Assembly (NCBI GenBank): GCA_050944685.1
Contig: JBMNRP010000001.1
Span: 1-64,000 of the forward strand
DNA from: CADBRN01 sp050944685
Lineage (GTDB): Bacteria; Bacillota; Clostridia; Lachnospirales; Lachnospiraceae
DNA: 64,000 nt
Direction of reading: 5' to 3'
A program made the position numbers and the translations under genes. Each line of letters starts with the position of its first letter. Position 1 is the stretch's first letter. A model generated the notes under the pieces. The model did no database searches. It saw only the letters and a list, made by a program, of their open reading frames with translations, and was not told where the DNA came from. Shown here one piece after another: positions 1-11,566 of this stretch.

Positions 1-92
1 AAATGACTTCTCAGGCCGTCTGAATGAAGACGGCTGGAATACTTGTGCCATTAAATACCTTCCGAATTTATCTAATTTCCCTTTGTTTTCCC

Positions 93-121
93 TTGACTTT
101 TATTTAGCAGGCTTATATACG
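93..121 (+). promoter_or_regulatory. Putative typA promoter
   Basis: A TTGACT -35 at 93-98 is followed by an AT-rich TATATACG stretch at 114-121. The -10 could be TATATA (15-nt spacer) or TATACG (17-nt spacer). It lies about 150 nt before typA. Nothing else convincing is seen in bases 1-268 except a short hairpin at 15-34 without a T run. Confidence 0.4.
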
Positions 122-268
122 CAAAATATATCATGACGCATTTCTATTGTCAAGAAAACCGCCAAGTGGTATAATCCCATACTGTTCGAACTGCGCCGGT
201 GTTTTTCGTCCGCGCGCTCTGAATTGTCCTCGAATCATTCGAAATTTTAAAGAAAGGATCCGGTTTAC

Positions 269-2104
<1,836 letters not shown>

Positions 2105-2113
2105 GACAGAATC

Positions 2114-2148
2114 AGCCGCATGCTTTTTGGCAAAGCATGCGGCTTTTG
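2114..2148 (+). terminator. Intrinsic terminator of typA
   Basis: A 13-bp perfect stem (AGCCGCATGCTTT pairing with AAAGCATGCGGCT) with a 5-nt loop is followed by TTTT. It begins 9 nt after the typA stop. The convergent gene ends at 2165, so this hairpin separates the two units. Confidence 0.9.
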
Positions 2149-2164
2149 TATGAGCGGTCTGTAT

Positions 2165-3298
2165 TTACTCCTCCTGGTCGGTTACTCTCCCGGCTGCTAT
2201 GTCATCTTCGCTGAACCCGTAATAGGTGACGCCGTTTTCCAGCTTATAGCCATGTGCCGCGGCGAGCTCTTCGACCGTCACAAACTGGTACCCGTTTCCG
2301 GTCAGATCGGAGATCAGCGTATCGACTACCTGAGGCGTGACCTCGCTTCCCTCGTTCATGAGGATAATATTCCCGCCGGTCACCTTTTTTTCGATATTCG
2401 CGGCATAGGCGGAAACATCGGAGGATTGCAGGGAAGTGCAGTCCAGATCCCAGTAAATGTTCGGCTTGCCCACCTGCTGCTTCTGTTCCGAGGTAAAACT
2501 TCCGTAGGGGAACCGAACGACTTCGGATTCTGCCCCTCCGGAATATCCCGCAATCAGTTCATCCGTCTTCTGGAACTGCTCCACGCATTCCGCCGTCGAC
2601 ATCTTGCTCATATAGCTGTGGTCATAGGAATGATTTCCCAGCTCGCAGTTCTGACTCACCATGCGCGGAACCGTCTGGGCGCCGTACTCCTCAAGCTGGG
2701 TACCCAGCATGAAAAACGTGGCTTTTACATTGTGAGACTTCAGCGTATCCAGAAGTTCGTTCGTGTATTTGCACGGTCCGTCATCAAATGTCAGCGCCAG
2801 CAGCTTCGAATTGTCCGCATTTTCATTGCAGGTGCCGTCTGCCTCAAAAAAGTATCCTTTCCCGCCGATCGCGGTCCATCCGGTATCCATGTAGCCGCGG
2901 GAATTGATGTGATAGCGCTTGTTTTGAATCTCAATCCAGCCATTTATGTAGCACGTGAGATCGTCGCATGCATACCACCAGCCATTCTCATCACACTGCC
3001 AGCCGGGCGTCTCAAATTTCACGCTCATATTCTCGGGAATCTTCACGCGGCCGGCATTTCCGGATCCGTCCGACGCTTCCGGTTCAAAAGTCGATGCCTC
3101 TGCCGAACTGGACTCCACCTGTTCCAGCTGATTCTTCTGTGCCTTCTGCAAAAAAGGATTCAGTATCGTCCAGATCAGCGCTGTCAGTCCGGCGAAAACC
3201 AGCACAATCAGTGCTGTTTTCAGATACGGTCTGAATCGGTTCTTCTGAGAATCGTCTTTTCTCGGATACTCCCCCTCTTGATTATCATACTTCCCCAT
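2165..3298 (-). CDS. Membrane-anchored polysaccharide deacetylase-like protein with wall-binding repeats
   Basis: The 377 residues begin with a basic cytoplasmic stretch and one membrane segment (about 25-48), so the rest should lie outside the cell. Aromatic/Gly repeats of the choline/cell-wall-binding type (NGWWYACD, INGWIEI, DTGWTAIGGKGYFFEADG) cover about 105-160. A NodB homology domain follows (about 165-345) with TFDDGP, HSYDH and RFPYGS motifs, typical of peptidoglycan or chitin deacetylases. The last NodB motif, normally L-x-H, reads ILMNEG here, so the catalytic His appears to be Asn; the WDLD motif also lacks the usual DW. The enzyme may be inactive or altered. Ribosome site AGGAAC precedes the ATG. 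It lies between typA and rpoC with no functional link to either. Confidence 0.8.
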   Translation of the reverse strand: MGKYDNQEGEYPRKDDSQKNRFRPYLKTALIVLVFAGLTALIWTILNPFLQKAQKNQLEQVESSSAEASTFEPEASDGSGNAGRVKIPENMSVKFETPGWQCDENGWWYACDDLTCYINGWIEIQNKRYHINSRGYMDTGWTAIGGKGYFFEADGTCNENADNSKLLALTFDDGPCKYTNELLDTLKSHNVKATFFMLGTQLEEYGAQTVPRMVSQNCELGNHSYDHSYMSKMSTAECVEQFQKTDELIAGYSGGAESEVVRFPYGSFTSEQKQQVGKPNIYWDLDCTSLQSSDVSAYAANIEKKVTGGNIILMNEGSEVTPQVVDTLISDLTGNGYQFVTVEELAAAHGYKLENGVTYYGFSEDDIAAGRVTDQEE

Positions 3299-3447
3299 AC
3301 ACCAGTTCCTCGGCCATTCTCTCAGCTCATTTCCGGCAGATTCTGTGAATTCGCGGGCGGATTATTCCGTCGGATCCCTCCCGTCTGCATTTATTTTACG
3401 CTGTGCCGGGGATTTCTTCAACCGATGGTTTTCGTATCTGCCGCGCC

Positions 3448-3487
3448 GAAAAGAGGGCTGCCGCACAGCCTGTGCAGCAGCCCTCTT
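3448..3487 (-). terminator. Intrinsic terminator of rpoBC
   Basis: Read on the minus strand, AGAGGGCTGC pairs with GCAGCCCTCT around a 15-nt loop and is followed by TTTT. It starts about 35 nt after the rpoC stop and should end the rpoB-rpoC transcript. Confidence 0.85.
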
Positions 3488-3520
3488 AAAAACCATCGGA
3501 ATATTCTTCCGGACAAAGGA

Positions 3521-6500
3521 TTATTCTTCAGAATCCTCATCTTCCGTCTCTTCGCCGTCTTCATCCGAATCCTCTTCGTCGGACAGCTCCTCGTCGGAGT
3601 CCTCCTCATCCTCGAATTCTTCCTCGGAGTCCTCCTCATCCTCGAATTCTTCCTCGGAGTCTCCCTCGTCCGTCAGCTCCTCGTCCATCTCGTCATCGGA
3701 GATCTCTTCGTCTTCGTCGGTCAGCGTTTCTTCCGGGGACGTCTCCTCATCGGTCAGCTCTTCTTCCTCAAACGAAAGCTCCTCGCCATCTTCGTTTTCG
3801 GGCTGCGCCGGAGCCTCATGAAGCTCCCCGGAGACATCCGCATACTGTTCCGCGCGGGAAATCATACGGCCATCCGTGTCGAGCTTCAGGTTCCGGTATT
3901 CCTTCATGCCGGTACCGGCAGGAATCAGTTTTCCGATGATGACATTCTCTTTCAGACCGACCAGATTATCGACCTTTCCCTTGATCGCGGCGTCGGTCAG
4001 AACACGGGTCGTCTCCTGGAAGGAAGCCGCGGAAAGGAAGGAATCCGTCGCCAGTGAAGCCTTGGTAATTCCGAGCAGTTCACGTTTTCCGGTTGCCGGA
4101 CGTTTGCCCTCCGCTTCCGCCTTCTTATTCGTGTCCTCAAAATCGAGATAATCCATCATGGCGCCCGGAAGCAGACCGGTATCACCGGCTTCTTCCACAC
4201 GCATCTTCTTCAGCATCTGGCGGACGATGACCTCGATGTGCTTGTCGCAGATATCCACGCCCTGCAGACGGTAAACTCGCTGAACCTCGCGCAGGATGTA
4301 ATCCTGAACGGCCCCGACACCCTTGATCCGGAGGATATCATGCGGATTTACGGATCCTTCGGTCAGCTCGTCGCCGGCTTCCAGTGTCTGACCGTCCTCG
4401 ACCTTGATGCGCGCTCCGTACGGAATCAGATACGTCTTGGAATTTCCGGACTCGTCATCCGTCACGATGATCTCGCGCTTTTTCTTCGTATCTTTGATGG
4501 TCGCGACACCCTTGATCTCCGTGATGATCGCAAGACCCTTCGGCTTACGCGCCTCGAACAGCTCCTCGACACGGGGAAGACCCTGTGTGATATCGCCTCC
4601 GGCCACGCCGCCGGTGTGGAAAGTTCTCATGGTCAGCTGCGTACCGGGCTCGCCGATCGACTGAGCGGCAATGATTCCGACCGCCTCACCGACCTGAACG
4701 ACCTCGCCGTTCGCCATGTTCGCGCCGTAGCATTTCGCGCAGATTCCCTGATGGGAGCGGCAGGTAAGGATACTCCGGATTTTGACCTTCGTGATCGGAT
4801 TTCCTTCCGCGTCGACGCCGTCCGAGACGATTTTCGCCGCGCGGCGGGAATTGATCATCTGGTTCGGGCGGACAATGACATTGCCCTGCGCGTCTTTGAT
4901 CTCCTCACAGGAGAAACGTCCGGTCAGACGTTCCTGCAGGCTCTCGATCTCTTCTTTTCCATCCGCGAAACGTGAGACGTAGATGCCGGGGATCTCATCG
5001 AGTCCCTCGGCGCAGTCGCGCTCATTGATGATGAGCTCCTGAGATACATCAACCATCCGTCTCGTCAGGTAACCGGAATCGGCCGTACGCAGAGCCGTAT
5101 CGGAAAGTCCTTTCCGGGCTCCGTGCGCCGACATGAAATATTCCAGAACGTCCAGTCCCTCACGGAAATTCGACTTGATCGGCAGCTCGATCGTATGTCC
5201 GGTCGTATCCGCCATCAGTCCCCGCATGCCCGCGAGCTGTTTGATCTGTTTATCGGAGCCTCGCGCTCCGGAATCCGCCATCATGAAGATGTTGTTGTAC
5301 TGGTCCAGTCCGCCCAGAAGCGCCTTCGTCAGCTTTTCGTCGGTCTCCTTCCAGGTCGTGATAACCTCTTTATAGCGCTCTTCATCGGTAATGAATCCGC
5401 GTTTGTAGTTCCTGGTGATCTGATCGACCGTCTCCTCGGTCTCGGTGATCAGCTGTTTCTTGATCTCCGGAACCGTCATATCCGAAATCGAAACGGTGAT
5501 GCCGGACAGGGTCGAATACTTGTAACCGATGGCTTTGATGTCATCGAGAACCTCTGCCGTTTTCGTCGCCCCGTGAATATCGATCAGGTTCTGAATGATT
5601 CCTTTCAGGTCGCCCTTCTTGACCATGAAATCGATTTCCGGCAGCAGCTCATTGCCCGGAACCGAGCGGTCCACATAGCCGAGATCCTGAGGCAGGATTT
5701 CATTGAACAGCAGCCGTCCCAGCGTCGTGGTGACGATCGCGGAAATCGGATTGCCCTCCTGATCCTTGCCGGAACGGCGAACCTTGATCTCGGTGTGCAG
5801 CGTGATATAACCGTTTTCATGGGCGAGAATCGCCTCATTCATATCCTTGTAGAAAGTGCCTTCTCCCGGCTCGCCCTTTCTCTTCTGGGTAATGTAATAA
5901 ATACCCAGGACCATATCCTGCGTCGGCACAGTAACCGGGCCTCCGTCAGAAGGCTTCAGCAGGTTGTTCGGCGAGAGAAGCATGAAACGGCACTCCGCCT
6001 GCGCCTCAACCGAGAGCGGAAGGTGAACGGCCATCTGATCTCCGTCAAAATCTGCATTGAAAGCGGTGCAGGCAAGCGGATGCAGCTTGATCGCCTTGCC
6101 CTCGACCAGGATCGGCTCAAACGCCTGAATACCCAGACGGTGCAAGGTGGGCGCGCGGTTCAGCATAACCGGATGCTCTTTAATGACATCCTCCAGAACA
6201 TCCCAGACCTCCGGCTGCAGACGCTCCACCATCTTTTTCGCGTTTTTGATATTGTGCGCGGTCTTGTTCTCCACCAGCTCCTTCATAACGAAGGGCTTGA
6301 ACAGCTCGATCGCCATTTCCTTGGGGAGCCCGCACTGGTAAATCTTCAGCTCCGGACCGACGACGATAACGGAACGGCCGGAGTAGTCGACTCGTTTTCC
6401 GAGAAGATTCTGACGAAAACGGCCGGATTTTCCTTTCAGCATATCGGAAAGGGACTTCAGGGCGCGGTTTCCGGGACCGGTGACCGGCCTGCCGCGGCGT

Positions 6501-7423
6501 CCGTTGTCGATCAGGGCATCCACCGCCTCCTGAAGCATACGCTTCTCATTGCGGATGATGATATCCGGTGCACCCAGGTCGAGCAGTCTCTTCAGACGAT
6601 TGTTCCGGTTGATAATTCTCCGGTACAGATCATTCAGATCCGACGTCGCAAAACGTCCGCCGTCCAGCTGAACCATCGGACGCAGATCCGGCGGAATGAC
6701 CGGGATGCAGTCGAGAATCATCCACTCCGGTTTATTGCCGGACTCGCGGAAAGCCTCCACAACCTCCAGTCTCTTGATGATCCGGGCGCGCTTCTGCCCG
6801 CTCGACTCCTCGAGGCCCTTGCTCAGCTCCTCAAATTCCTTCTCCAGATCCACCGCCTGGAGAAGCTCCTTGACCGCTTCCGCTCCCATTCCGGCGCGAA
6901 AAGCGTTGCCATACTGTTTTCTGGCCTCATTGTATTCGCCCTCGCCCAGCACCTGCTTGTACATCAGGCGTGTGTCGCCGGGATCCAGAACAATGTAGCT
7001 CGCGAAATACAGCACCCGCTCCAGAAGACGCGGGGAGAGATCGAGGATAAGTCCCATTCTGGAGGGAATGCCTTTGAAATACCAGATATGAGAAACCGGG
7101 GCGGCCAGTTCGATGTGGCCCATACGCTCACGGCGAACGGAAGATTTTGTGACTTCAACGCCGCAGCGGTCACAGATGACTCCCTTGTAGCGGATTTTCT
7201 TATATTTTCCGCAGTGGCACTCCCAGTCCTTCGTCGGTCCGAAAATGCGTTCGCAGAAAAGGCCGTCTTTTTCCGGCTTCAGTGTCCGGTAGTTGATCGT
7301 TTCAGGCTTCTTGACCTCGCCGTGGGACCACTCGCGGATTTTTTCCGGCGATGCGAGGCCGATCCGGATTGCGTCAAATGTAAATGCATCATTGGTAACT
7401 TCTTTGTTTACGACTTCCGGCAT
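3521..7423 (-). CDS. rpoC: RNA polymerase subunit beta'
   Basis: This 1300-residue subunit forms half of the RNA polymerase active site. Visible landmarks are the N-terminal zinc site (CHCGKYKK and CDRCGVEV, about residues 68-90), the catalytic Mg loop NADFDGDQ (about 455), the second zinc site (CRSHQGICAKCYG) and the QSIGEPGTQLTMRTFHTGG segment. The last roughly 85 residues form an extremely acidic Glu/Asp/Ser tail containing tandem 10-residue repeats, beyond the conserved C-terminus. The start has an AAAGGGG ribosome site. It is 61 nt downstream of rpoB in the same transcript, with its own terminator behind it. No interruption is seen. Confidence 0.99.
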   Translation of the reverse strand: MPEVVNKEVTNDAFTFDAIRIGLASPEKIREWSHGEVKKPETINYRTLKPEKDGLFCERIFGPTKDWECHCGKYKKIRYKGVICDRCGVEVTKSSVRRERMGHIELAAPVSHIWYFKGIPSRMGLILDLSPRLLERVLYFASYIVLDPGDTRLMYKQVLGEGEYNEARKQYGNAFRAGMGAEAVKELLQAVDLEKEFEELSKGLEESSGQKRARIIKRLEVVEAFRESGNKPEWMILDCIPVIPPDLRPMVQLDGGRFATSDLNDLYRRIINRNNRLKRLLDLGAPDIIIRNEKRMLQEAVDALIDNGRRGRPVTGPGNRALKSLSDMLKGKSGRFRQNLLGKRVDYSGRSVIVVGPELKIYQCGLPKEMAIELFKPFVMKELVENKTAHNIKNAKKMVERLQPEVWDVLEDVIKEHPVMLNRAPTLHRLGIQAFEPILVEGKAIKLHPLACTAFNADFDGDQMAVHLPLSVEAQAECRFMLLSPNNLLKPSDGGPVTVPTQDMVLGIYYITQKRKGEPGEGTFYKDMNEAILAHENGYITLHTEIKVRRSGKDQEGNPISAIVTTTLGRLLFNEILPQDLGYVDRSVPGNELLPEIDFMVKKGDLKGIIQNLIDIHGATKTAEVLDDIKAIGYKYSTLSGITVSISDMTVPEIKKQLITETEETVDQITRNYKRGFITDEERYKEVITTWKETDEKLTKALLGGLDQYNNIFMMADSGARGSDKQIKQLAGMRGLMADTTGHTIELPIKSNFREGLDVLEYFMSAHGARKGLSDTALRTADSGYLTRRMVDVSQELIINERDCAEGLDEIPGIYVSRFADGKEEIESLQERLTGRFSCEEIKDAQGNVIVRPNQMINSRRAAKIVSDGVDAEGNPITKVKIRSILTCRSHQGICAKCYGANMANGEVVQVGEAVGIIAAQSIGEPGTQLTMRTFHTGGVAGGDITQGLPRVEELFEARKPKGLAIITEIKGVATIKDTKKKREIIVTDDESGNSKTYLIPYGARIKVEDGQTLEAGDELTEGSVNPHDILRIKGVGAVQDYILREVQRVYRLQGVDICDKHIEVIVRQMLKKMRVEEAGDTGLLPGAMMDYLDFEDTNKKAEAEGKRPATGKRELLGITKASLATDSFLSAASFQETTRVLTDAAIKGKVDNLVGLKENVIIGKLIPAGTGMKEYRNLKLDTDGRMISRAEQYADVSGELHEAPAQPENEDGEELSFEEEELTDEETSPEETLTDEDEEISDDEMDEELTDEGDSEEEFEDEEDSEEEFEDEEDSDEELSDEEDSDEDGEETEDEDSEE
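3601..3660. repeat. 30-bp exact tandem duplication within rpoC tail
   Basis: Bases 3601-3630 and 3631-3660 are identical. In frame they encode two copies of a 10-residue acidic unit (DSEEEFEDEE) in the RpoC tail; a degenerate third copy (DSDEELSDEE) follows. Such in-frame repeats are prone to length change. Confidence 0.95.
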
Positions 7424-7484
7424 TTAATTACCCCTTTCGTAAGGCACCATATATCCGATTCATGAATCCTGCCGAGCTTTCCGG

Positions 7485-10400
7485 TCAGGATTCACCATCG
7501 CCGCTGTCATCGTAGTCCTCTTCGAGCTCATCGATGAGTTCCTGCTCGTCATCGTCGGCACTCTCATCCTCTTCGACATTCTGAAGCTCCTCATTCTGGA
7601 ACTCCTGTTTCGTGAACCCGTATTTTCCGAAGGAACGCTCCTCGCTGTCGCGGTTGTAGCGGTCTCCCTCGATAATGGAGCGCAGGCTCGTGTTTCCGTA
7701 GTCCACGGACTCCATGAGCTTCGCCTCCGTGCCGTCTTCCTTCAGAACGCGCACATCCAGAGCGAGAGACTGCAGCTCCTTGAGAAGAACCTTGAAGGAC
7801 TCCGGAATACCGGGCTCCGGAATATTTTCTCCCTTGATGATGGCTTCATATGTCTTCACACGGCCGACGACATCGTCCGACTTCACGGTCAGGATTTCCT
7901 GCAGCGTGTAGGCGGCGCCGTACGCCTCCAGTGCCCATACCTCCATTTCTCCGAAACGCTGACCGCCGAACTGAGCCTTGCCGCCCAGCGGCTGCTGCGT
8001 GACGAGAGAGTAAGGGCCGGTAGAACGGGCGTGAATCTTATCGTCTACCAGATGATGCAGCTTCAGATAATGCATGTGGCCGATCGTCGTCTTTCCGTCG
8101 AACGGAAGACCGGTGCGGCCGTCGCGGAGCTGGACTTTTCCGTCACTGGTAATGGGGACGCCCTTCCACACTTTGCGGTGATCCCTGTGTTCGTCGAGGT
8201 ACTGGTATACCTCCGGGAGCAGCAGATCCTTGTATTTGGCGGAAAAATCCTCCCACGTATCATTGACATAGGAGTTCGCCAGTTCCAGCGTCTCCTGAAT
8301 ATCCACCTCGTTTGCGCCGTCGAAAACAGGCGTCGACACGTTAAATCCGAGCGCCATCGCGGCGAGCGACAGATGAATCTCCAGAACCTGCCCGATGTTC
8401 ATCCGGGACGGGACGCCCAGGGGGTTCAGAACGATATCCAGCGGGCGGCCGTTGGGCAGGAACGGCATATCCTCGACCGGAAGCACACGCGAGACGACAC
8501 CCTTGTTTCCGTGACGTCCGGCCATCTTGTCTCCGACCGAAATCTTTCTCTTCTGGGCAATGTATATGCGGACCGCCTGATTGACGCCCGGCGACAGTTC
8601 ATCCCCGTTCGCGCGGGTAAATACGCGGGCTTCCACCACGATTCCGTACTCGCCGTGCGGAACCTTCAGGGACGTGTCGCGGACCTCACGGGCCTTCTCG
8701 CCGAAGATCGCGCGCAGCAGCCGCTCCTCGGCCGTCAGTTCGGTCTCTCCCTTCGGCGTAACCTTTCCGACCAGAATATCTCCGGCGCGGACCTCTGCAC
8801 CGATGCGGATAATTCCGCGGTCATCGAGATCCTTCAGCGCTTCCTCGCCGACACCGGGAACATCCTTCGTGATCTCCTCCGGTCCGAGCTTTGTGTCACG
8901 CGCTTCCGCCTCATACTCCTCGATGTGAATCGAGGTGTAAACATCGTCCTGGACAAGACGCTCGCTGATCAGAACGGCGTCCTCATAGTTATATCCTTCC
9001 CACTCCATAAATCCGATCAGCGGATTTTTTCCGAGCGCGAGCTCACCGCCGGAGGTGGAGGGGCCGTCGGCGATGACTTCGCCGGCTTCCACATGCATTC
9101 CCTTCGTCACGATCGGACGCTGGTTGTAGCAGTTGCTCTGGTTGCTTCGCATGAATTTCGTCAGATGGTACGTGCTCTTTGTCCCGTCGTCATTATCCAT
9201 GCGGATCTCATTGGAAGCGGCATATATGACGGTTCCGGACTTCTCCGCCACCACACAGATGCCGGAGTCAACCGCAGCCTTATGCTCAATTCCGGTTCCC
9301 ACGACAGGCGCTTCCGTAAACAGAAGCGGAACGGCCTGACGCTGCATGTTTGAACCCATCAGGGCGCGGTTTGCGTCGTCGTTCTGGAGGAACGGAATCA
9401 GGGCCGTCGCCACCGAAAAGACCATTTTCGGGGAGACGTCCATAAAATCAATCAGTCTTTTCTCGTAGGAGGAAGTCTCATCTCTGTAACGGCCGGAGAC
9501 GTTTCGATGAAGGAAATGTCCCCCTTCGTCCAGCGGCTCGTTTGCCTGCGCGATGTGGTAATTATCCTCTTCGTCCGCCGTCATGTAGACAACCTCTTCC
9601 GTGACGACCGGATTGGCCGGATCACTCTTATCCACCCGGCGGTACGGCGCCTCAATAAACCCGTATTTATTGATGCGGGCGTACGATGCGAGCGAGTTGA
9701 TCAGTCCGATATTCGGACCTTCAGGCGTCTCAATCGGGCACATTCTTCCGTAATGGGAGTAATGGACATCACGGACCTCAAACCCGGCGCGGTCTCTGGA
9801 CAGGCCTCCCGGCCCGAGAGCAGAGAGACGTCTCTTGTGCGTCAGCTCGGAGAGCGGGTTGTTCTGATCCATAAACTGAGACAGCTGTGAGGATCCGAAG
9901 AACTCCTTCACCGCCGCCGTCACCGGTTTGATGTTGATCAGGGACTGCGGAGAAATCGTGTCGAGATCCTGCGTCGTCATGCGCTCACGCACCACCCTCT
10001 CCAGACGGGAAAGACCGATGCGGTACTGGTTCTGCAGCAGCTCACCCACGCAGCGGATACGGCGGTTGCCCAGATGGTCAATATCGTCGTCGTTTCCGAT
10101 GCCATACTCCAGGTGCATATTGTAGTTAATGGAAGCGAAAATATCTTCCTTCGTAATGTGCTTCGGGATCAGATCATGAACGCTGAGCCGGATCGTCTCC
10201 TTCAGATCCTCGAAATCCGGATGCTCGGCAAGGATCTTCTCCAGAACCGGATAGTAGACCTCCTCCGTAATGCCGAGCTCCTCCGGATCGACGTCGACCC
10301 AGTGTCTGAGATCGACCATCATATTAGAAAGAACTTTGACATTTCTCTCCTCGGTCTCGATCCATACGTACGGAACGGCCGCGTACTGGATCTCATCCGC

Positions 10401-11354
10401 CAGCTCGCGCGTTACCTTCGTTCCTTTTTCGGCGATAATCTCGCCCGTCTCCGTATCCATGACGTCATCGGCCAGAACATGACCGGTGATGCGGCTGCGA
10501 AGGGCGAGTTTCTTATTAAATTTATACCGTCCGACCTTGGCCAGATCGTAGCGGCGCGGATCGAAGAACATGCCGTTGATCAGAGTTTCCGCACTCTCCA
10601 CTGCCGGCGGCTCGCCGGGACGGATTTTTTTGTACAGCTCAATAAGACCCTCCTGATAACTGACGGCAGGGTCTTTTCCAAAACTCGCGAGAATCTTCGG
10701 CTCCTCTCCGAAATGCTCGATGATCTCCGCATTCGTGCCGAGACCGAGGGCGCGGATCAGCTGTGTGATCGGAACCTTTCTCGTGCGGTCCACACGGACA
10801 TAGAAAACATCATTGGAATCGGTCTCGTACTCCAGCCAGGCACCGCGGTTCGGAATCACGGTGCAGGAATACAGCTTTTTCCCGAGTTTGTCGTGTGTAA
10901 TGGCATAATAAATGCCCGGAGAGCGAACAAGCTGGGAAACGATAATGCGCTCTGCACCATTGATGACAAAGGTTCCGGTCGCGGTCATCAGCGGAAGATC
11001 TCCCATAAAGATCTCGTGCTCACTGATCTCATCTTTTTCACGGTTAAAAAGACGGACACGAACCTTTAACGGAGCGGAATAGGTCGCATCTCTCTGTTTG
11101 CACTCCTCAATAGAGTACTTTTTATCCTCTTCGCAAAGCTTGAAATCTACGAACTCGAGGCTCAGCTTTCCGCCGTAATCCTCGATGGGAGAAATATCAT
11201 CGAAAGCCTCTTTCAGACCTTCCCCCAGAAACCAGGCATAGGAGTTCTTCTGAACCTCGATCAGGTTCGGCATTTCAAGAACTTCATTCTGTCTCTGGAA
11301 GGACATTCGTATATTTCTGCCACTTGCGACCGGACGTACTCTGTTTTTCTCCAT
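7485..11354 (-). CDS. rpoB: RNA polymerase subunit beta
   Basis: The beta subunit is 1289 residues from the ATG at 11354, chosen because AAGGAG lies about 11 nt upstream and the protein then starts MEKNRVRP. The rifampicin-region residues are of sensitive type: the segment FMDQNNPLSELTHKRRLSAL keeps the Asp, His and Ser most often changed in resistant mutants. GDKMAGRHGNKG and the C-terminal clamp sequences (FGGQRFGEMEVWALEAYGA) are intact. After the conserved end there is a short Asp/Glu tail (about 35 residues), a smaller version of the one on RpoC. It is co-transcribed with rpoC from a promoter in the rplL-rpoB gap. Confidence 0.99.
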   Translation of the reverse strand: MEKNRVRPVASGRNIRMSFQRQNEVLEMPNLIEVQKNSYAWFLGEGLKEAFDDISPIEDYGGKLSLEFVDFKLCEEDKKYSIEECKQRDATYSAPLKVRVRLFNREKDEISEHEIFMGDLPLMTATGTFVINGAERIIVSQLVRSPGIYYAITHDKLGKKLYSCTVIPNRGAWLEYETDSNDVFYVRVDRTRKVPITQLIRALGLGTNAEIIEHFGEEPKILASFGKDPAVSYQEGLIELYKKIRPGEPPAVESAETLINGMFFDPRRYDLAKVGRYKFNKKLALRSRITGHVLADDVMDTETGEIIAEKGTKVTRELADEIQYAAVPYVWIETEERNVKVLSNMMVDLRHWVDVDPEELGITEEVYYPVLEKILAEHPDFEDLKETIRLSVHDLIPKHITKEDIFASINYNMHLEYGIGNDDDIDHLGNRRIRCVGELLQNQYRIGLSRLERVVRERMTTQDLDTISPQSLINIKPVTAAVKEFFGSSQLSQFMDQNNPLSELTHKRRLSALGPGGLSRDRAGFEVRDVHYSHYGRMCPIETPEGPNIGLINSLASYARINKYGFIEAPYRRVDKSDPANPVVTEEVVYMTADEEDNYHIAQANEPLDEGGHFLHRNVSGRYRDETSSYEKRLIDFMDVSPKMVFSVATALIPFLQNDDANRALMGSNMQRQAVPLLFTEAPVVGTGIEHKAAVDSGICVVAEKSGTVIYAASNEIRMDNDDGTKSTYHLTKFMRSNQSNCYNQRPIVTKGMHVEAGEVIADGPSTSGGELALGKNPLIGFMEWEGYNYEDAVLISERLVQDDVYTSIHIEEYEAEARDTKLGPEEITKDVPGVGEEALKDLDDRGIIRIGAEVRAGDILVGKVTPKGETELTAEERLLRAIFGEKAREVRDTSLKVPHGEYGIVVEARVFTRANGDELSPGVNQAVRIYIAQKRKISVGDKMAGRHGNKGVVSRVLPVEDMPFLPNGRPLDIVLNPLGVPSRMNIGQVLEIHLSLAAMALGFNVSTPVFDGANEVDIQETLELANSYVNDTWEDFSAKYKDLLLPEVYQYLDEHRDHRKVWKGVPITSDGKVQLRDGRTGLPFDGKTTIGHMHYLKLHHLVDDKIHARSTGPYSLVTQQPLGGKAQFGGQRFGEMEVWALEAYGAAYTLQEILTVKSDDVVGRVKTYEAIIKGENIPEPGIPESFKVLLKELQSLALDVRVLKEDGTEAKLMESVDYGNTSLRSIIEGDRYNRDSEERSFGKYGFTKQEFQNEELQNVEEDESADDDEQELIDELEEDYDDSGDGES

Positions 11355-11423
11355 TAACGCTTCACTCTCCTTGCGCAATCTGACTGGTACAGCTCATCGC
11401 AGCAAGTATTTTCAAAACTTGAA

Positions 11424-11456
11424 CAAAAATAACCGGCCAGATATATCCGGCCAGCC
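11424..11456 (-). terminator. Attenuator-like hairpin in the rpoB leader
   Basis: On the minus strand CTGGCCGG-ATATAT-CTGGCCGG forms an 8-bp stem with G-U pairs, extended by two more wobble pairs, then TTATTTTTG. It sits about 80 nt after the rpoB promoter and 70 nt before the rpoB start, so it lies inside the 5' leader. It could terminate a fraction of transcripts, as the rplL-rpoB attenuator does in E. coli; this role is inferred. Confidence 0.55.
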
Positions 11457-11537
11457 TACCGAATTCGCTGTACCTCATGGTGAACAGTTCCCAGAAGGTA
11501 CTGATTATGCGTACGACGCCATAATAGTGCATTTTTA

Positions 11538-11566
11538 AGAATAACACAAAAGACATGACGTGTCAA
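11538..11566 (-). promoter_or_regulatory. rpoBC promoter
   Basis: On the minus strand TTGACA (11566-11561), a 17-nt spacer and TATTCT (11543-11538) make a near-consensus sigma-A promoter. It lies in the 445-bp rplL-rpoB gap (11355-11799), so rpoBC can be transcribed apart from rplJL. The rest of the gap holds only hairpins and no ORF I can support. Confidence 0.8.

Noticed and set aside
3345..3821. Ser-rich plus-strand ORF
   Set aside because: It is the complement of the Glu/Asp-rich RpoC tail; poly-Ser is expected from the reverse of GAA/GAG/GAC repeats.
5123..7465. 780-codon plus-strand ORF opposite rpoC
   Set aside because: Exact antisense of conserved rpoC; long open antisense frames arise from the G/C-rich third positions. 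The same applies to long ORFs opposite mfd (19383-22937), addA (54767-57508), addB (58573-60342), nadE and typA. None has a ribosome site plus a recognisable domain.
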